Shown piece by piece: positions 20,554 to 30,649 of a stretch of 64,000 nucleotides of DNA; the first letter of the stretch is position 1; every line of letters starts with the position of its first letter. The position numbers were made by a program, and so were the translations under genes. A model generated the notes under the pieces. The model did no database searches. It was not told where the DNA came from and saw only the letters and a list, made by a program, of their open reading frames with translations. Source of the stretch: Gemmatimonadota bacterium (GTDB lineage: Bacteria > Gemmatimonadota > Gemmatimonadetes > Longimicrobiales > Gaopeijiaceae); contig JAJDTB010000032.1 in assembly GCA_022827345.1 (NCBI GenBank), positions 186,001 to 250,000 of the forward strand, in the 5' to 3' direction.

Positions 20554-22488
20554 ATGGGCAAGATCATCGGCATCGACCTGGGTACCACCAACTCGGTGGT
20601 CGCCGTCATGGAAGGCGGAGAGCCCACGGTCATCGCCAATTCGGAGGGCGGCCGCACCACCCCCTCGGTCGTCGCCTTCGCAAAGGACGGAGAGCGCCTG
20701 GTCGGGCAGGTCGCCCGGCGGCAGGCCATCACCAACCCCGAGAATACCGTCTTCTCGATCAAGCGGTTCATGGGAATGCGCTACGGCGAGGTCGAGGCCG
20801 AGCGCCGGCGCGTCCCCTACGGCGTCGCCCGCGACAGCAGCGACCGGGTCGTGGTCAACCTTCCCAACGGCGGCAAGTCGTTCACCCCGCCCGAGCTGTC
20901 CGCGGTCATCCTGCAGAAGATGCGGCAGACGGCCGAGGACTATCTCGGCACCAACGTGACCGAGGCGGTGATCACCGTTCCCGCGTACTTCAACGACGCG
21001 CAGCGGCAGGCCACCAAGGACGCCGGCAAGATCGCCGGGCTCGAGGTCAAGCGCATCATCAACGAGCCCACGGCGGCCGCGCTGGCCTACGGGCTGGACA
21101 AGAAGAAGGACGAGAAGATCGCCGTCTTCGACCTCGGGGGCGGCACCTACGACATCTCGATCCTGGAGATCGGGGACGGCGTCTTCGAGGTGAAGGCGAC
21201 CAACGGCGACACGCACCTCGGCGGGGACGACTTCGACCAGGTGCTGATCGACTGGCTCGTGGGCGAGTTCAAGAAGGACCAGGGGATCGATCTGTCGAAG
21301 GACTCGATGGCGCTGCAGCGGCTCAAGGAGGCCGCCGAGAAGGCCAAGATGGAGCTGTCGTCGACCGCATCGACCGACATCAACCTGCCCTTCATCACCG
21401 CGACCCAGGAAGGTCCCAAGCACCTCAACTACTCGCTCTCGCGGGCGAAGTTCGAACACCTGGTGGACGACCTGATCCAGCGCACCATCCCGCCGATGCG
21501 CAAGGCGCTGGAGGACGCCGGAATGAAGCCGGCCGACATCGATGAGGTGGTGCTGGTGGGCGGCTCGACCCGGATCCCCAGGATCCAGCAGGTGGTCGAG
21601 GAGTTCTTCGAGCAGGAGCCGCACCGGGGAGTGAACCCGGACGAGGTGGTCGCGGTCGGCGCCGCGATCCAGGGCGGCGTGCTGGCGGGCGACGTGAAGG
21701 ACGTTCTGCTCCTCGACGTGACGCCGCTGTCGCTGGGCATCGAGACGCTGGGCGGCGTGATGACCACGCTGATCGAGCGCAACACCACGATTCCGACGCG
21801 CAAGATGGAGGTGTTCTCGACCGCCGAGGATGCGCAGACCACGGTGGAGATCCACGTCCTGCAGGGCGAGCGCAAGATGGCGATGGACAACCGCACCATC
21901 GGCAAGTTCCAGCTGACGGGCATCCCGCCCGCGCCGAGGGGCATGCCGCAGGTCGAGGTCACCTTCGACATCGACGCCAACGGCATCCTGCACGTGACCG
22001 CCAAGGACCGCGCCACCGAGAAGGAGCAGAAGGTCCGCATCGAGGCGTCGAGCGGGCTGAGCGACGCCGAGATCGACCGCATGGTGGACGACGCCGAGGC
22101 GAACAAGGCGGAGGACGAGAAGCGCCGCGAGGCGGTCGAGGCGCGCAACTCGCTCGACACGCTGGTGTACCAGGTCGAAAAGGACACGGGCGAGTGGGGC
22201 GACAAGGTGTCCGCCGATACGAAGGAGCGGCTCGACGCGGCGCTGGAGCGCGGCAAGCAGGCGCTGAAGGGGGGCGAGTCCGGCGAGATGAACGAGGCGC
22301 GGGACGCGCTCATGCAGGCGTTCACGGCCGCGGGCCAGGAGATGTACCAGGCGCAGGCGGCCGAGGCCGCGGCGAGCGGTGACGGCGCCGGGGGCGAGGC
22401 CGACGGCGCCGGGGGCGAGGCCGACGCGGGGAATGCCGAGGACGACGTGGTGGAGGCCGACTACGAGATCGTCGACGAGAAGCGGTAG
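20554..22488 (+). CDS. dnaK: Hsp70 chaperone DnaK
   Basis: A 644-residue chaperone with the ATPase signature [18 protein letters not shown] at the N-terminus, [13 protein letters not shown] and [15 protein letters not shown]. It also has a complete substrate-binding domain ([17 protein letters not shown]) and a Gly/Ala-rich tail ending in acidic residues. The frame is open far upstream, but the family start and AAAGGA place the ATG at 20554. No grpE, dnaJ or hrcA is next to it, so it is a single-gene unit bounded by a strong hairpin. The upstream operator array and sigma-54 element suggest inducible control. Confidence 0.97.
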   Translation: MGKIIGIDLGTTNSVVAVMEGGEPTVIANSEGGRTTPSVVAFAKDGERLVGQVARRQAITNPENTVFSIKRFMGMRYGEVEAERRRVPYGVARDSSDRVVVNLPNGGKSFTPPELSAVILQKMRQTAEDYLGTNVTEAVITVPAYFNDAQRQATKDAGKIAGLEVKRIINEPTAAALAYGLDKKKDEKIAVFDLGGGTYDISILEIGDGVFEVKATNGDTHLGGDDFDQVLIDWLVGEFKKDQGIDLSKDSMALQRLKEAAEKAKMELSSTASTDINLPFITATQEGPKHLNYSLSRAKFEHLVDDLIQRTIPPMRKALEDAGMKPADIDEVVLVGGSTRIPRIQQVVEEFFEQEPHRGVNPDEVVAVGAAIQGGVLAGDVKDVLLLDVTPLSLGIETLGGVMTTLIERNTTIPTRKMEVFSTAEDAQTTVEIHVLQGERKMAMDNRTIGKFQLTGIPPAPRGMPQVEVTFDIDANGILHVTAKDRATEKEQKVRIEASSGLSDAEIDRMVDDAEANKAEDEKRREAVEARNSLDTLVYQVEKDTGEWGDKVSADTKERLDAALERGKQALKGGESGEMNEARDALMQAFTAAGQEMYQAQAAEAAASGDGAGGEADGAGGEADAGNAEDDVVEADYEIVDEKR

Positions 22489-22495
22489 GCGGAGT

Positions 22496-22528
22496 GCGGC
22501 GGGGCGGCAACTCCGGCCGCCCCGCCGC
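22496..22528 (+). terminator. Strong GC hairpin after dnaK
   Basis: A perfect 13-bp stem (GCGGCGGGGCGGC with its complement) on a seven-base loop starts eight bases after the dnaK stop. It is followed by a mixed AT stretch, not a clean T run. Confidence 0.7.
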
Positions 22529-22578
22529 GCATCCAATTCTCGCCAACAGCGAACTTTCAACCGGTGAGAGATAGAACG

Positions 22579-24141
22579 ATGTACGATCCACTCAGAGCAA
22601 AGACCAAGGTTGCCCTTTCCGTGGCGGCCTCCTTCATTTTCGGACTCGGGATCGCGTCCCAGTTCGGCTTTACCGAGCGGCCCTACAGCCTGCCTCCGGT
22701 GCAGACCGAGGCCGTGGTCTCCCAGGCCGAGGTGCAGCCCGCGCTCGACCTGAGCCAGGCGTTCGTGAACGTTGCCGAGGCGGTGACGCCGGCGGTGGTG
22801 CAGATCGAGACCACGCGTCAGCTGGCACGTGCCAGCGACCGCACGGGGGGGCTGGAATGGTTCTTCCGCGGCGACCCGCGGGACGATGTGCCGGACATCA
22901 GAGAGGGTAGCGGCAGCGGCTTCATCATCGCCGAAGACGGGTACGTCCTGACCAACAATCACGTCGTCGAGGACGCCCAGCGGATCACGGTCACGCTCCT
23001 CGACGGACGGGAGTTCGGGGCCGACGTGGTCGGGACGGATCCCACGACCGACATCGCGGTGATCAAGATCGATGGCACGGGCCTGCCGGTCGCGTCGCTT
23101 GGATCGTCGGCGGAGGTGAGGGTGGGTGAATGGGTGCTGGCGGTGGGCAACCCCGGCTTCGGCGGCCGCCGAGGCACCGAGCTCGACTACACGGTGACCG
23201 CGGGGATCGTCTCGGCCGTGGGGCGATCACTGAGGCTGATCCAGGAGTCTCTTCAGTCGGATCCCGATTTCGCGGGCAACCCGGCTCTGGCCATCGAGGA
23301 CTTCATCCAGACCGACGCCGTCATCAACTCCGGCAACTCCGGCGGCCCCATGGTCAACCTTCGAGGCCAGGTGATCGGAATCAACGCGGCGATCGTGAGC
23401 CGGACGGGGGTCTACCAGGGGTACGGATTCGCCATTCCAATCGACCTCGCCCACCGGGTCATGGAAGACCTGATCCAGTACGGCCGGGTCAGGCGCGCCT
23501 TCCTGGGGGTCTCGATGCAGGGAGTGACTTCCGAAGACGCCGAAGCCTTTGGCCTTCCCGATGTCAGCGGCGCGCTGGTGCAGCACGTAAGCGAGGACAC
23601 GCCGGCCGAGAGGGCAGGCCTGCGGATGAGCGACGTGATCGTGTCGGTGGATGGCGAGAAGGTCGTCTCGGGCAACGACCTCCAGCACAAGATCGCGCTC
23701 AAGTCGCCCGGCGACCGGGTCCGTATCGGAATCTATCGCGATGGAGCGCCGCGCGAGATAACCGTCCGCCTGGAGGAGTTGCCCAATACGGGTGTGATGG
23801 CTGCGGCGCCGGCTCGCCAGCCGCGCGCTGCCGACAAGATCGGAGTCATCGAACTCCGCGAGCTGACGCCCGAACAGGCCGAGCAGGCACAACTTGAGAG
23901 CCCCGAGGGCGTGATCGTGCTGGCCCTTCAGCCCAACGGACCCGCAGCGAGGCGCGGCATCGAGGAGGGTTGCGTGATTACCGAAGCGGACCGACGCGCG
24001 ATCCAGGACGTCGACGACCTGCGCGAAGCACTTGCGGATGTCGAGACCGGCGCGGTGGTTTCGCTCGTTGCGGCCTGTCCCAGTCCCGATCGCAACCGCC
24101 ACTTCGCACCCGCGGTGTACAACATCCGGGTTCCCAGGTAG
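22579..24141 (+). CDS. htrA: HtrA/DegQ-family periplasmic serine protease
   Basis: A 520-residue protein with an N-terminal signal anchor (residues 8-29), a trypsin-like domain with catalytic H128 (TNNHVV), D158 (TTDIAVIK) and S254 (NSGNSGGP), then two PDZ domains. The first PDZ is around residues 310-400. The second, from about 425, is shorter and ends with an unusual Cys-containing tail (EEGCVITEADRR, VAACPSPDRN). HtrA proteases degrade misfolded envelope proteins. The ATG at 22579 follows GAGAGA; a GTG five codons earlier is less likely. Confidence 0.93.
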   Translation: MYDPLRAKTKVALSVAASFIFGLGIASQFGFTERPYSLPPVQTEAVVSQAEVQPALDLSQAFVNVAEAVTPAVVQIETTRQLARASDRTGGLEWFFRGDPRDDVPDIREGSGSGFIIAEDGYVLTNNHVVEDAQRITVTLLDGREFGADVVGTDPTTDIAVIKIDGTGLPVASLGSSAEVRVGEWVLAVGNPGFGGRRGTELDYTVTAGIVSAVGRSLRLIQESLQSDPDFAGNPALAIEDFIQTDAVINSGNSGGPMVNLRGQVIGINAAIVSRTGVYQGYGFAIPIDLAHRVMEDLIQYGRVRRAFLGVSMQGVTSEDAEAFGLPDVSGALVQHVSEDTPAERAGLRMSDVIVSVDGEKVVSGNDLQHKIALKSPGDRVRIGIYRDGAPREITVRLEELPNTGVMAAAPARQPRAADKIGVIELRELTPEQAEQAQLESPEGVIVLALQPNGPAARRGIEEGCVITEADRRAIQDVDDLREALADVETGAVVSLVAACPSPDRNRHFAPAVYNIRVPR

Positions 24142-24179
24142 GGAGCGCGGCTGACCGGACACGGATCGACCGAGTTCGG

Positions 24180-24213
24180 AAGGGGGCCGGTCCCTTGAGG
24201 GGGCTGGCCCCTT
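24180..24213 (+). terminator. Probable terminator hairpin after the HtrA gene
   Basis: AAGGGGGCC pairs with GGCCCCTT with one bulge, enclosing a smaller pairing. It lies 39 bases after the HtrA stop and before the tRNA promoter. Confidence 0.45.
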
Positions 24214-24240
24214 CGCGCTTTCTGCGATCCCCCGCCCCAC

Positions 24241-24268
24241 TTGGTGGGCAACCGTCCCGCGTTACCTT
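24241..24268 (+). promoter_or_regulatory. Candidate promoter of the tRNA-Leu/tig unit
   Basis: TTGGTG (24241-24246) and TACCTT (24263-24268) are 16 bases apart, about 30 bases before the tRNA 5' end. Confidence 0.4.
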
Positions 24269-24299
24269 TCTCTGTACGGGAGTATCGACTCGTGGAGGA

Positions 24300-24382
24300 G
24301 CGAAAGTGGCGGAACTGGTAGACGCGCAAGATTTAGGATCTTGTGGCCCCTGGCCGTGGGGGTTCGAGTCCCCCCTTTCGCA
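24300..24382 (+). tRNA. tRNA-Leu (anticodon UAG)
   Basis: The acceptor stem GCGAAAG (24300-24306) pairs with CTTTCGC (24375-24381), followed by discriminator A. The anticodon stem CAAGA/TCTTG encloses TTTAGGA, giving anticodon TAG. A long variable arm (TGGCCCCTGGCCG) and the T arm GGGGGTTCGAGTCCCCC are typical of leucine tRNA. CCA is not encoded. The tig start codon follows only 18 bases later. Confidence 0.95.
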
Positions 24383-24400
24383 TGCCGGGGTCCGGCGGTC

Positions 24401-25687
24401 ATGAGCGCCGCTCCCAGGGCGCCGGATCCGTCCCGGCTCGAGGTGACGGTCACCGAGGGCGAACGGTGCCACCGATCGGTGGAGGTGGTGGTTCCGGCCG
24501 ATTACGTCGCGGCCGAACAGGTCGCCGTAATCCGCAAATACGCGGGCAAGGTCCGGCTGAAGGGCTTCAGGAAGGGCAAGGCGCCGACCGGGGTGATCCT
24601 TCAGCACTACGGCAGGGAGATCCAGGAGGAGTCCGTCGACCGGGCGATCCAGAAGGCGTGCAGGCAGGCCATCGACTCGCGCGGGCTGCATCCGGTCTCC
24701 GAGGTGCAGGTCGCCGACCTCCGCTTCGGCGACGAGGACGGCGCTCTCTCGTTCAAGGCCTCGTTCGATGTGCGTCCGGAGGTCACCCTCGGCCGCCTGG
24801 GAGGGTTCAAGCTCCAGCGCGCTCCGGTGACGGTGCCCGACGGTGCCGCGGACGAGATCCTGGAGCGGTTGCGCAAGGAGCGGGCTGCCTGGCGTACGGT
24901 GGAAAACGGCCGTCCCGAATCGGGGGACTCCGTGACCGTGCTGCTGACCCAGCTGGACAGCGCCCCGGACCCGGATTCCGGCGATGGCGCGAGGCAGTAT
25001 GACCTGGTGCTCGGCGAAGGCCAGGCGCTGCCCGACATCGAGGAGGCGATCCGGTCGCTCGCCGCGGGAGAAGCGGGCGAGTTCGACGTCGGCTTTCCGG
25101 ACGACCACCCGGACGGGGACCGCGCCGGCACGCGGCACCGGCTGAAGATCGAGCTGATTTCGCGGCGCGTCCCCGAATTGCCCGCGCTCGACGACGCCTT
25201 CGCCCGCTCGGTCGGGGACTTCGACGACCTCGATGTCCTGCGCGCGCGAGTCAGCGAGGATCTCGACAGGGACGCCCGCTCACGCAGCGAAGCGGACTTC
25301 CGCGAGCGGCTTCTGCGCATGGTTGTGGAGGCCAATCCCTTCGATGTCCCCGATTCGATGGTGAGTGTCTACACCGACGCGCTGCTCGCCGAAGCCGGCG
25401 ACCTGGAGGAATCGAAGCTCGAGGAGCTGAGGGAGGAGCTGCGGCCGTCGTCGGAGTTCGCCGTCCGGCGCGAACTGATCGTGGAGCGGATCGTGGAAGA
25501 ACACGATCTGCGGGCGTCACCGGAAGCGGTGGGCGAGAAGGTTAGGGAGCTCGCCGACCGGATGGGCCAGTCGCCCTCGGCCGTCCGCTCCCGGCTGCGC
25601 AAGTCCGGTGGGCTGGACAACATCGAGCGGCAGCTCACGGACGCGAAGCTCTTCGAGTTCCTGATGGCCAGGTCGGACCTTTCATAA
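24401..25687 (+). CDS. tig: Trigger factor
   Basis: A 428-residue ribosome-associated chaperone and peptidyl-prolyl isomerase. The N-terminal ribosome-binding domain ends with the signature GFRKGKAP (around residues 50-57). A PPIase-like middle domain follows ([20 protein letters not shown]), then the helical C-terminal domain. The ATG at 24401 lies just after the tRNA-Leu 3' end; an earlier in-frame ATG lies inside the tRNA and cannot be used. The gene heads the order tig-clpP-clpX-lon, which is common in bacteria. Confidence 0.95.
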   Translation: MSAAPRAPDPSRLEVTVTEGERCHRSVEVVVPADYVAAEQVAVIRKYAGKVRLKGFRKGKAPTGVILQHYGREIQEESVDRAIQKACRQAIDSRGLHPVSEVQVADLRFGDEDGALSFKASFDVRPEVTLGRLGGFKLQRAPVTVPDGAADEILERLRKERAAWRTVENGRPESGDSVTVLLTQLDSAPDPDSGDGARQYDLVLGEGQALPDIEEAIRSLAAGEAGEFDVGFPDDHPDGDRAGTRHRLKIELISRRVPELPALDDAFARSVGDFDDLDVLRARVSEDLDRDARSRSEADFRERLLRMVVEANPFDVPDSMVSVYTDALLAEAGDLEESKLEELREELRPSSEFAVRRELIVERIVEEHDLRASPEAVGEKVRELADRMGQSPSAVRSRLRKSGGLDNIERQLTDAKLFEFLMARSDLS

Positions 25688-25716
25688 CCCGAATCAGAGA
25701 TTACTGGAGATACCGG

Positions 25717-26343
25717 ATGGCGATCTTTCCGCCGTACGTGATAGAACGGACCAGCCGAGGGGAGCGCAGCTACGACATCTTCAGCCGGCTGCTGATGGAT
25801 CGGATCGTCTTCCTCGGGAGTTCGATCGACGACAACGTCGCCAACATCATCGTGGCGCAGCTGCTCTTTCTCGACGCGGACGACCCGGAGCGGGAGGTGT
25901 ACCTCTACATCAACTCGCCGGGCGGCAGCGTGTACGCCGGCCTGGCAATCTACGACACCATCAATCACCTGCGGGCCCCGGTGTCGACCTACTGCGTCGG
26001 CATGGCGGCATCGATGGGGGCGCTGCTGCTCGCGTCGGGCGAGAAGGGCCGGCGAAATGCGCTGCCCAACTCGCGAATCATGCTCCATCAGCCGTCTTCG
26101 GGGTATCAGGGTACGGCGGCGGACATCGAGATCGCCGCCAAGGAGATCCTCGGGACGCGCGAGCGGCTCAACCGGATTCTGGCCGAAAACACCGGGCAGA
26201 AGCTCCGCAAGATCAACGCCGACGTGGACCGGGACCGCTGGATGAGTGCGGACGAGGCGGTCGCCTACGGCCTCGTCGATCAGGTGCTTCGGAAGGAAGA
26301 CGGGCCCGGGCGCGGCGCCCCCTCGACCAAGGAGGCCAAATGA
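25717..26343 (+). CDS. clpP: ATP-dependent Clp protease proteolytic subunit
   Basis: A 208-residue serine peptidase that forms the ClpXP barrel. The catalytic triad is S99 (GMAASMGA), H124 (IMLHQP) and probably D173. The N-terminus ([20 protein letters not shown]) is the usual processed region. It starts 29 bases after tig and overlaps clpX by four bases. Confidence 0.97.
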   Translation: MAIFPPYVIERTSRGERSYDIFSRLLMDRIVFLGSSIDDNVANIIVAQLLFLDADDPEREVYLYINSPGGSVYAGLAIYDTINHLRAPVSTYCVGMAASMGALLLASGEKGRRNALPNSRIMLHQPSSGYQGTAADIEIAAKEILGTRERLNRILAENTGQKLRKINADVDRDRWMSADEAVAYGLVDQVLRKEDGPGRGAPSTKEAK

Positions 26344-27605
26344 CGAGTGACAGACACCTCCGCTGCAGCTTCTGCGGGAAGTCCAAGGAGACGGTCAAGA
26401 AGTTCATCTCCGGGCCTTCCGTGTATATCTGCAACGAGTGCATCTCGCTGTGCAACGAGATTCTCGCCGAAGAGGAAGAGCGGGAGAAGCAGGAGACATC
26501 CGTCACGACGCTGAAGCCATCGGAGATCAAGGCGGTTCTGGACGAATACGTGATCGGGCAGGAGCAGGCCAAGCGGTCGCTCTCCGTGGCGGTGTACAAT
26601 CACTACAAGCGCGTCCACCAGCGGGACAAGCTGAGCGGCGTCGAGATCGACAAGTCGAACGTGCTGCTGGTGGGCCCCACCGGGGTGGGCAAGACGCTTC
26701 TGGCGCAGACGCTGGCGCGGGTGCTGCAGGTGCCCTTCACCATCGCGGACGCGACGACGCTCACCGAGGCGGGCTACGTCGGGGAGGACGTCGAGAACAT
26801 CCTGGTTCGGCTCCTGCAGGCGAGCGACTTCAACATCGCCGAATGCGAGCGGGGCATCGTCTACATCGACGAGCTGGACAAGATCGCACGCAAGTCGGAG
26901 AACCCGTCGATCACCAGGGACGTGTCGGGGGAAGGCGTGCAGCAGGCGCTCCTGAAGATCCTGGAGGGGACGGTCGCGAGCGTACCGCCGCAGGGCGGAC
27001 GCAAGCATCCGCAGCAGGAGTACATCCAGATCGACACGACGAGCATTCTGTTCATTTGCGGGGGTGCCTTCGAGGGCCTGGACAGGATCGTCGAGCACCG
27101 GCTCGGCCGGCGGACGATCGGATTCGGAGACACGGGCGAGGGGGCGGAGAACGGGGAGACGGTGGATGTGCCCGCGTCGGACGATCTCGAGCCGATGGAG
27201 TGGCTCGAGCCAGCGGACCTTCAGCGCTTCGGGCTCATTCCGGAGCTTGTGGGCAGGCTGCCGGTGATGGTGTCCCTGGAGGAACTCGACGAAGAGTCGC
27301 TTGTGCGGATCCTGCAGGAGCCCAAGAACGCCCTGGTCAAGCAGTACCAGAAGATGTTCGAGCTCGAGGGCATCGGGCTGACCTTCGATCCGGGAGCGCT
27401 GCGGAACATCGCGCACCAGACGCTGGAACGCGGGACCGGCGCCCGCGGGCTTAGGGCGGTTCTGGAGAGGATCATGCGGGATGCGATGTTCGAGCTTCCG
27501 TCGAGGACCGATGTCAGGGAGGTGGTCGTCACCCCCGAATCCGCCAGCGGCAGGGTTCCGCCCCTCCTGGTCCTGAGGCCGGAGGCGCAGCGGAAGGAAG
27601 CCTGA
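26340..27605 (+). CDS. clpX: Clp protease ATPase subunit ClpX
   Basis: A 421-residue AAA+ unfoldase. It has the N-terminal C4 zinc-binding domain (CSFCGKS and CNECISLC), Walker A GPTGVGKT and Walker [12 protein letters not shown]. Further motifs are the pore-region [10 protein letters not shown] and the sensor segment [10 protein letters not shown]. Overlap with clpP (ATGA) indicates balanced expression of the two partners. Confidence 0.97.
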   Translation: MTSDRHLRCSFCGKSKETVKKFISGPSVYICNECISLCNEILAEEEEREKQETSVTTLKPSEIKAVLDEYVIGQEQAKRSLSVAVYNHYKRVHQRDKLSGVEIDKSNVLLVGPTGVGKTLLAQTLARVLQVPFTIADATTLTEAGYVGEDVENILVRLLQASDFNIAECERGIVYIDELDKIARKSENPSITRDVSGEGVQQALLKILEGTVASVPPQGGRKHPQQEYIQIDTTSILFICGGAFEGLDRIVEHRLGRRTIGFGDTGEGAENGETVDVPASDDLEPMEWLEPADLQRFGLIPELVGRLPVMVSLEELDEESLVRILQEPKNALVKQYQKMFELEGIGLTFDPGALRNIAHQTLERGTGARGLRAVLERIMRDAMFELPSRTDVREVVVTPESASGRVPPLLVLRPEAQRKEA

Positions 27606-27618
27606 CCGGGCGCTGACG

Positions 27619-30039
27619 ATGGCCACCCTGCACCGGGTCGACGGATCGTTCGAAATCCCCGGCGAACTCCCGGTCATCGCCCTGCGCGATCTCGTCTACT
27701 TCCCCTACATGGTCCTGCCCCTGCTGATCGGCAGGAAGCCCTCGGTTGCGGCCCTGGAAGAGGCCGAGGCCGACCGCGGACTGGCCCTGCTGGTCGCGCA
27801 GAGGGACCCCGCCGTGCAAAACCCGGCGCAGGAGGAGCTGTACCGTTCGGGAACGGTCATTCGCGTCGTGCAGGTGTCGCACCTGGCCGACAAGACGGCG
27901 AGGGTGGTGATGGAGGGACTCGGCCGGGCGAGAATCGTTAAGTACCTGCCCTCGGGAGCCGGGTTCCGCGCCTCGGTGGAGCTGCTTACGGATACCGAGC
28001 ACGACGCGGATACGAGCGCCGAGCCCGATACCGCGCTCGAGGCGCGCGTGGCCGAAGTGATCAAGCTGTTCGGCCGATACGTCGGCCTTTCGGAGAAGAT
28101 TCCCAACGAGGTGGTCGGGCCGCTCACTGAAGTCGGAGACCGGATCCGCCTTTCGCACCTGATCGCCGGGCACCTTCTGATCGGTACCGGCGAGAGGCAG
28201 GAGCTGCTGGAGGCCACGGAGATCAGGGCCCGGTTCGAAATCCTGCAGGCGATCCTCGTGCGGGAAGTCGAGGTGCTCCAGATCCAGCAGAAGCTCGACG
28301 AGCAGATCAGCTTCCAGATGGAATCGGAGTTCGGCACTCCCCCGTCCCGGGGACGGGAACCTCCCGGGGGGCGGCATCCCGAGGCGGCGGCCACCGATCC
28401 GGAGTGGGCGGAGCTGGAGGTCACCATCGCGGATACGCCGCTGCCCGATGAGGTGCGCAGCCGCGTGGACAAGGAGTTCGATCGGCTCCGCAAGCTGAAT
28501 CCGGTCGCGCCCGAGGCGTCGGTGATCCGCACCTACCTGGACTGGATCCTGGCGCTTCCCTGGGAGCGCGAGACTCCGGACAGCCTGGATGTGGACCGCG
28601 CCGCCGCCGTGCTGGAGGAAGAACACCATGGCCTGGAGGAGGTCAAGGAGCGGATCCTGGATCATATCGCCGTGCTGACGCTGGTCGGGCGGCTGCAGGG
28701 GCCGATCCTGTGCCTGGTGGGGCCGCCCGGGGTCGGCAAGACATCGCTGGGGCGGAGCATCGCGCGCTGCCTGGAGCGGGAATTCGTGCGGGTCAGCCTG
28801 GGCGGGGTGCGGGACGAGGCCGAAATCAGGGGCCATCGCAGGACATACGTCGGCGCACTGCCCGGGCGGATCGTGCAGGGGATTCGCAAGAGCGGGTCGC
28901 GCAATCCGGTCTTCCTTCTCGACGAGGTCGACAAGGTGGCGCGCGATTTCCACGGGGACCCCGGGGCGGCGCTGCTGGAAGTTCTCGATCCCGAACAGAA
29001 CCGGACTTTCACCGACCACTACCTGGAGCTCGAGTTCGACCTGTCGAACGTCCTCTTCATCGCCACCGCCAACACGCTTGGGGAGATACCGGGGCCGCTG
29101 CGCGACCGGATGGAGGTGATCCGCCTGCCCGGCTATCTGGATACCGAAAAACGGGTGATCGCCCACGAATTCCTCTGGCCGAAGCAGGTCACCCGGCATG
29201 GTCTGGATCCGTTCGAGCCCGGGATCTCCGACGGGGCCGTCCAGACGATCGTGGCGGAGTACACCAGGGAGGCGGGTGTGCGCGAGCTGGAACGGCGGCT
29301 CTCGCGGGTGGCGCGCAAGCTCGCGCGGCGCGTGACCGGCCCCGAGATGAATCCGCTCGGGGAGGTGCGCTCCGCCGACCTGCGCGATTTGCTGGGGCCG
29401 CCGGTCCACCTTCCTCCGTCGCGGGAAGCCGGCACCGATCGTTCGGGGATCGCGTGCGGGCTGGCCTGGACGGCTGCCGGCGGCGAGGTGCTGGAGGTCG
29501 AGGTCGCGGCGGTGCCGGGAACGGGCAAGATCCAGCTGACCGGCACCCTCGGCGACGTGATGAAGGAGTCCGCGTTCGCGGCCGTGACCTATGCGAGATC
29601 GAGGGCGCGCTGGCTGGGGCTGAAGGAGCTGTTCCACCGCGAGATGGATATCCACATCCATATCCCCGAAGGAGCCACCCCGAAGGACGGGCCCTCGGCG
29701 GGGATCACGATCGCCGTGGCCCTGATTTCGGCGTTGACGGAAACACCCACCCGCGCCGACCTGGCCATGACGGGCGAGATCACGCTGAGGGGACGGGTGC
29801 TGGTCGTGGGCGGGATCAAGGAGAAGGCGGTCGCGGCGCTCCGCGGAGGGATCAAGAGGGTGCTCCTGCCAGCGATGAACGCGATGGACATCGAGCAGCT
29901 TCCGGAGGAGGTGCGGGCCGGGGTTGAAATGGTGCCCGTCGAGACGATGGATCAGGTGTTGCGGGAGGCGCTGGTCACGCGGCGATCCGTGGCGGCGCGC
30001 GGGGAGGACCTGTCGCCCGGTTCCCTGCAGATCACCTGA
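27619..30039 (+). CDS. lon: ATP-dependent protease Lon
   Basis: An 806-residue single-chain protease: N-terminal LON substrate domain (LPVIALRDLVYFPYMVLPL), AAA+ domain with GPPGVGKTS and VFLLDEVDKVA, and a Ser-Lys protease domain. The catalytic serine is S693 in PKDGPSAG and the lysine lies in VVGGIKEKAVAA. The linker around residues 235-260 has a Pro/Gly/Arg-rich segment (PPSRGREPPGGRHPE). It is 13 bases after clpX. Confidence 0.97.
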   Translation: MATLHRVDGSFEIPGELPVIALRDLVYFPYMVLPLLIGRKPSVAALEEAEADRGLALLVAQRDPAVQNPAQEELYRSGTVIRVVQVSHLADKTARVVMEGLGRARIVKYLPSGAGFRASVELLTDTEHDADTSAEPDTALEARVAEVIKLFGRYVGLSEKIPNEVVGPLTEVGDRIRLSHLIAGHLLIGTGERQELLEATEIRARFEILQAILVREVEVLQIQQKLDEQISFQMESEFGTPPSRGREPPGGRHPEAAATDPEWAELEVTIADTPLPDEVRSRVDKEFDRLRKLNPVAPEASVIRTYLDWILALPWERETPDSLDVDRAAAVLEEEHHGLEEVKERILDHIAVLTLVGRLQGPILCLVGPPGVGKTSLGRSIARCLEREFVRVSLGGVRDEAEIRGHRRTYVGALPGRIVQGIRKSGSRNPVFLLDEVDKVARDFHGDPGAALLEVLDPEQNRTFTDHYLELEFDLSNVLFIATANTLGEIPGPLRDRMEVIRLPGYLDTEKRVIAHEFLWPKQVTRHGLDPFEPGISDGAVQTIVAEYTREAGVRELERRLSRVARKLARRVTGPEMNPLGEVRSADLRDLLGPPVHLPPSREAGTDRSGIACGLAWTAAGGEVLEVEVAAVPGTGKIQLTGTLGDVMKESAFAAVTYARSRARWLGLKELFHREMDIHIHIPEGATPKDGPSAGITIAVALISALTETPTRADLAMTGEITLRGRVLVVGGIKEKAVAALRGGIKRVLLPAMNAMDIEQLPEEVRAGVEMVPVETMDQVLREALVTRRSVAARGEDLSPGSLQIT

Positions 30040-30049
30040 GGGTGCCGTC

Positions 30050-30649
30050 GTGGTGATTCGCAGTGTCGAATTCGCCGGTTCCGTGGTGCAGCCGGGCCGG
30101 GAGCCTCCTTCGAAGCTGCCCCAGATCGCCTTCGCCGGACGGTCCAATGTGGGGAAGTCGTCGCTGATCAACCGGCTGCTCGGGCGGCCGAGGCGAAGGG
30201 TCGCACGGGTCTCGGCGTCGCCGGGGAAGACCCAGGCCCTGAACTTCTACGAGGTGAACGGCTCGTTCTACCTGGTGGACCTTCCCGGATCCGGATACGC
30301 CCGCGCCCCCAGGGCGGTGCGTGACGCGTGGAGCGTACTCGTCCGGCGATTCCTGTCCGACAGCCGGGAACTGCGTGGGGTGGTGTACCTGGTGGATTCA
30401 CGGCACCCGCCTACGGCCGGGGACAGGGAATTCGTCGGCTATCTGGCCGAAACGGGCGCGCCGACCTTGATCGCGCTGACCAAGGTCGACAAGCTGAAAG
30501 CCAGGGTGCGGGAAGCGGGCATCGTCCGTCCGGCCGCACTGGAACTGGGAGTCTCCGAGGAACAGGTCGTGGAGAGCTCCGCCCGGACGGGCGAGGGCTC
30601 GGACGAACTCCTCGCCGCTTTGGAGGCACTGCTGGAGGAGGGACCGTGA
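30050..30649 (+). CDS. engB: Ribosome-biogenesis GTPase EngB (YsxC/YihA)
   Basis: A 199-residue small GTPase needed for large ribosomal subunit assembly. G1 is GRSNVGKSS, G3 is DLPGSGYA and G4 is TKVD, all intact. The start is a GTG at 30050 with GAGGG seven bases upstream; a second GTG follows directly. The gene lies 10 bases after lon, a known neighbour arrangement. Confidence 0.93.
   Translation: MVIRSVEFAGSVVQPGREPPSKLPQIAFAGRSNVGKSSLINRLLGRPRRRVARVSASPGKTQALNFYEVNGSFYLVDLPGSGYARAPRAVRDAWSVLVRRFLSDSRELRGVVYLVDSRHPPTAGDREFVGYLAETGAPTLIALTKVDKLKARVREAGIVRPAALELGVSEEQVVESSARTGEGSDELLAALEALLEEGP

Noticed and set aside
24300-24382. Integration site at the tRNA-Leu gene
   Set aside because: No integrase and no duplicated tRNA 3' end are found downstream; the following genes are core chaperone and protease genes.
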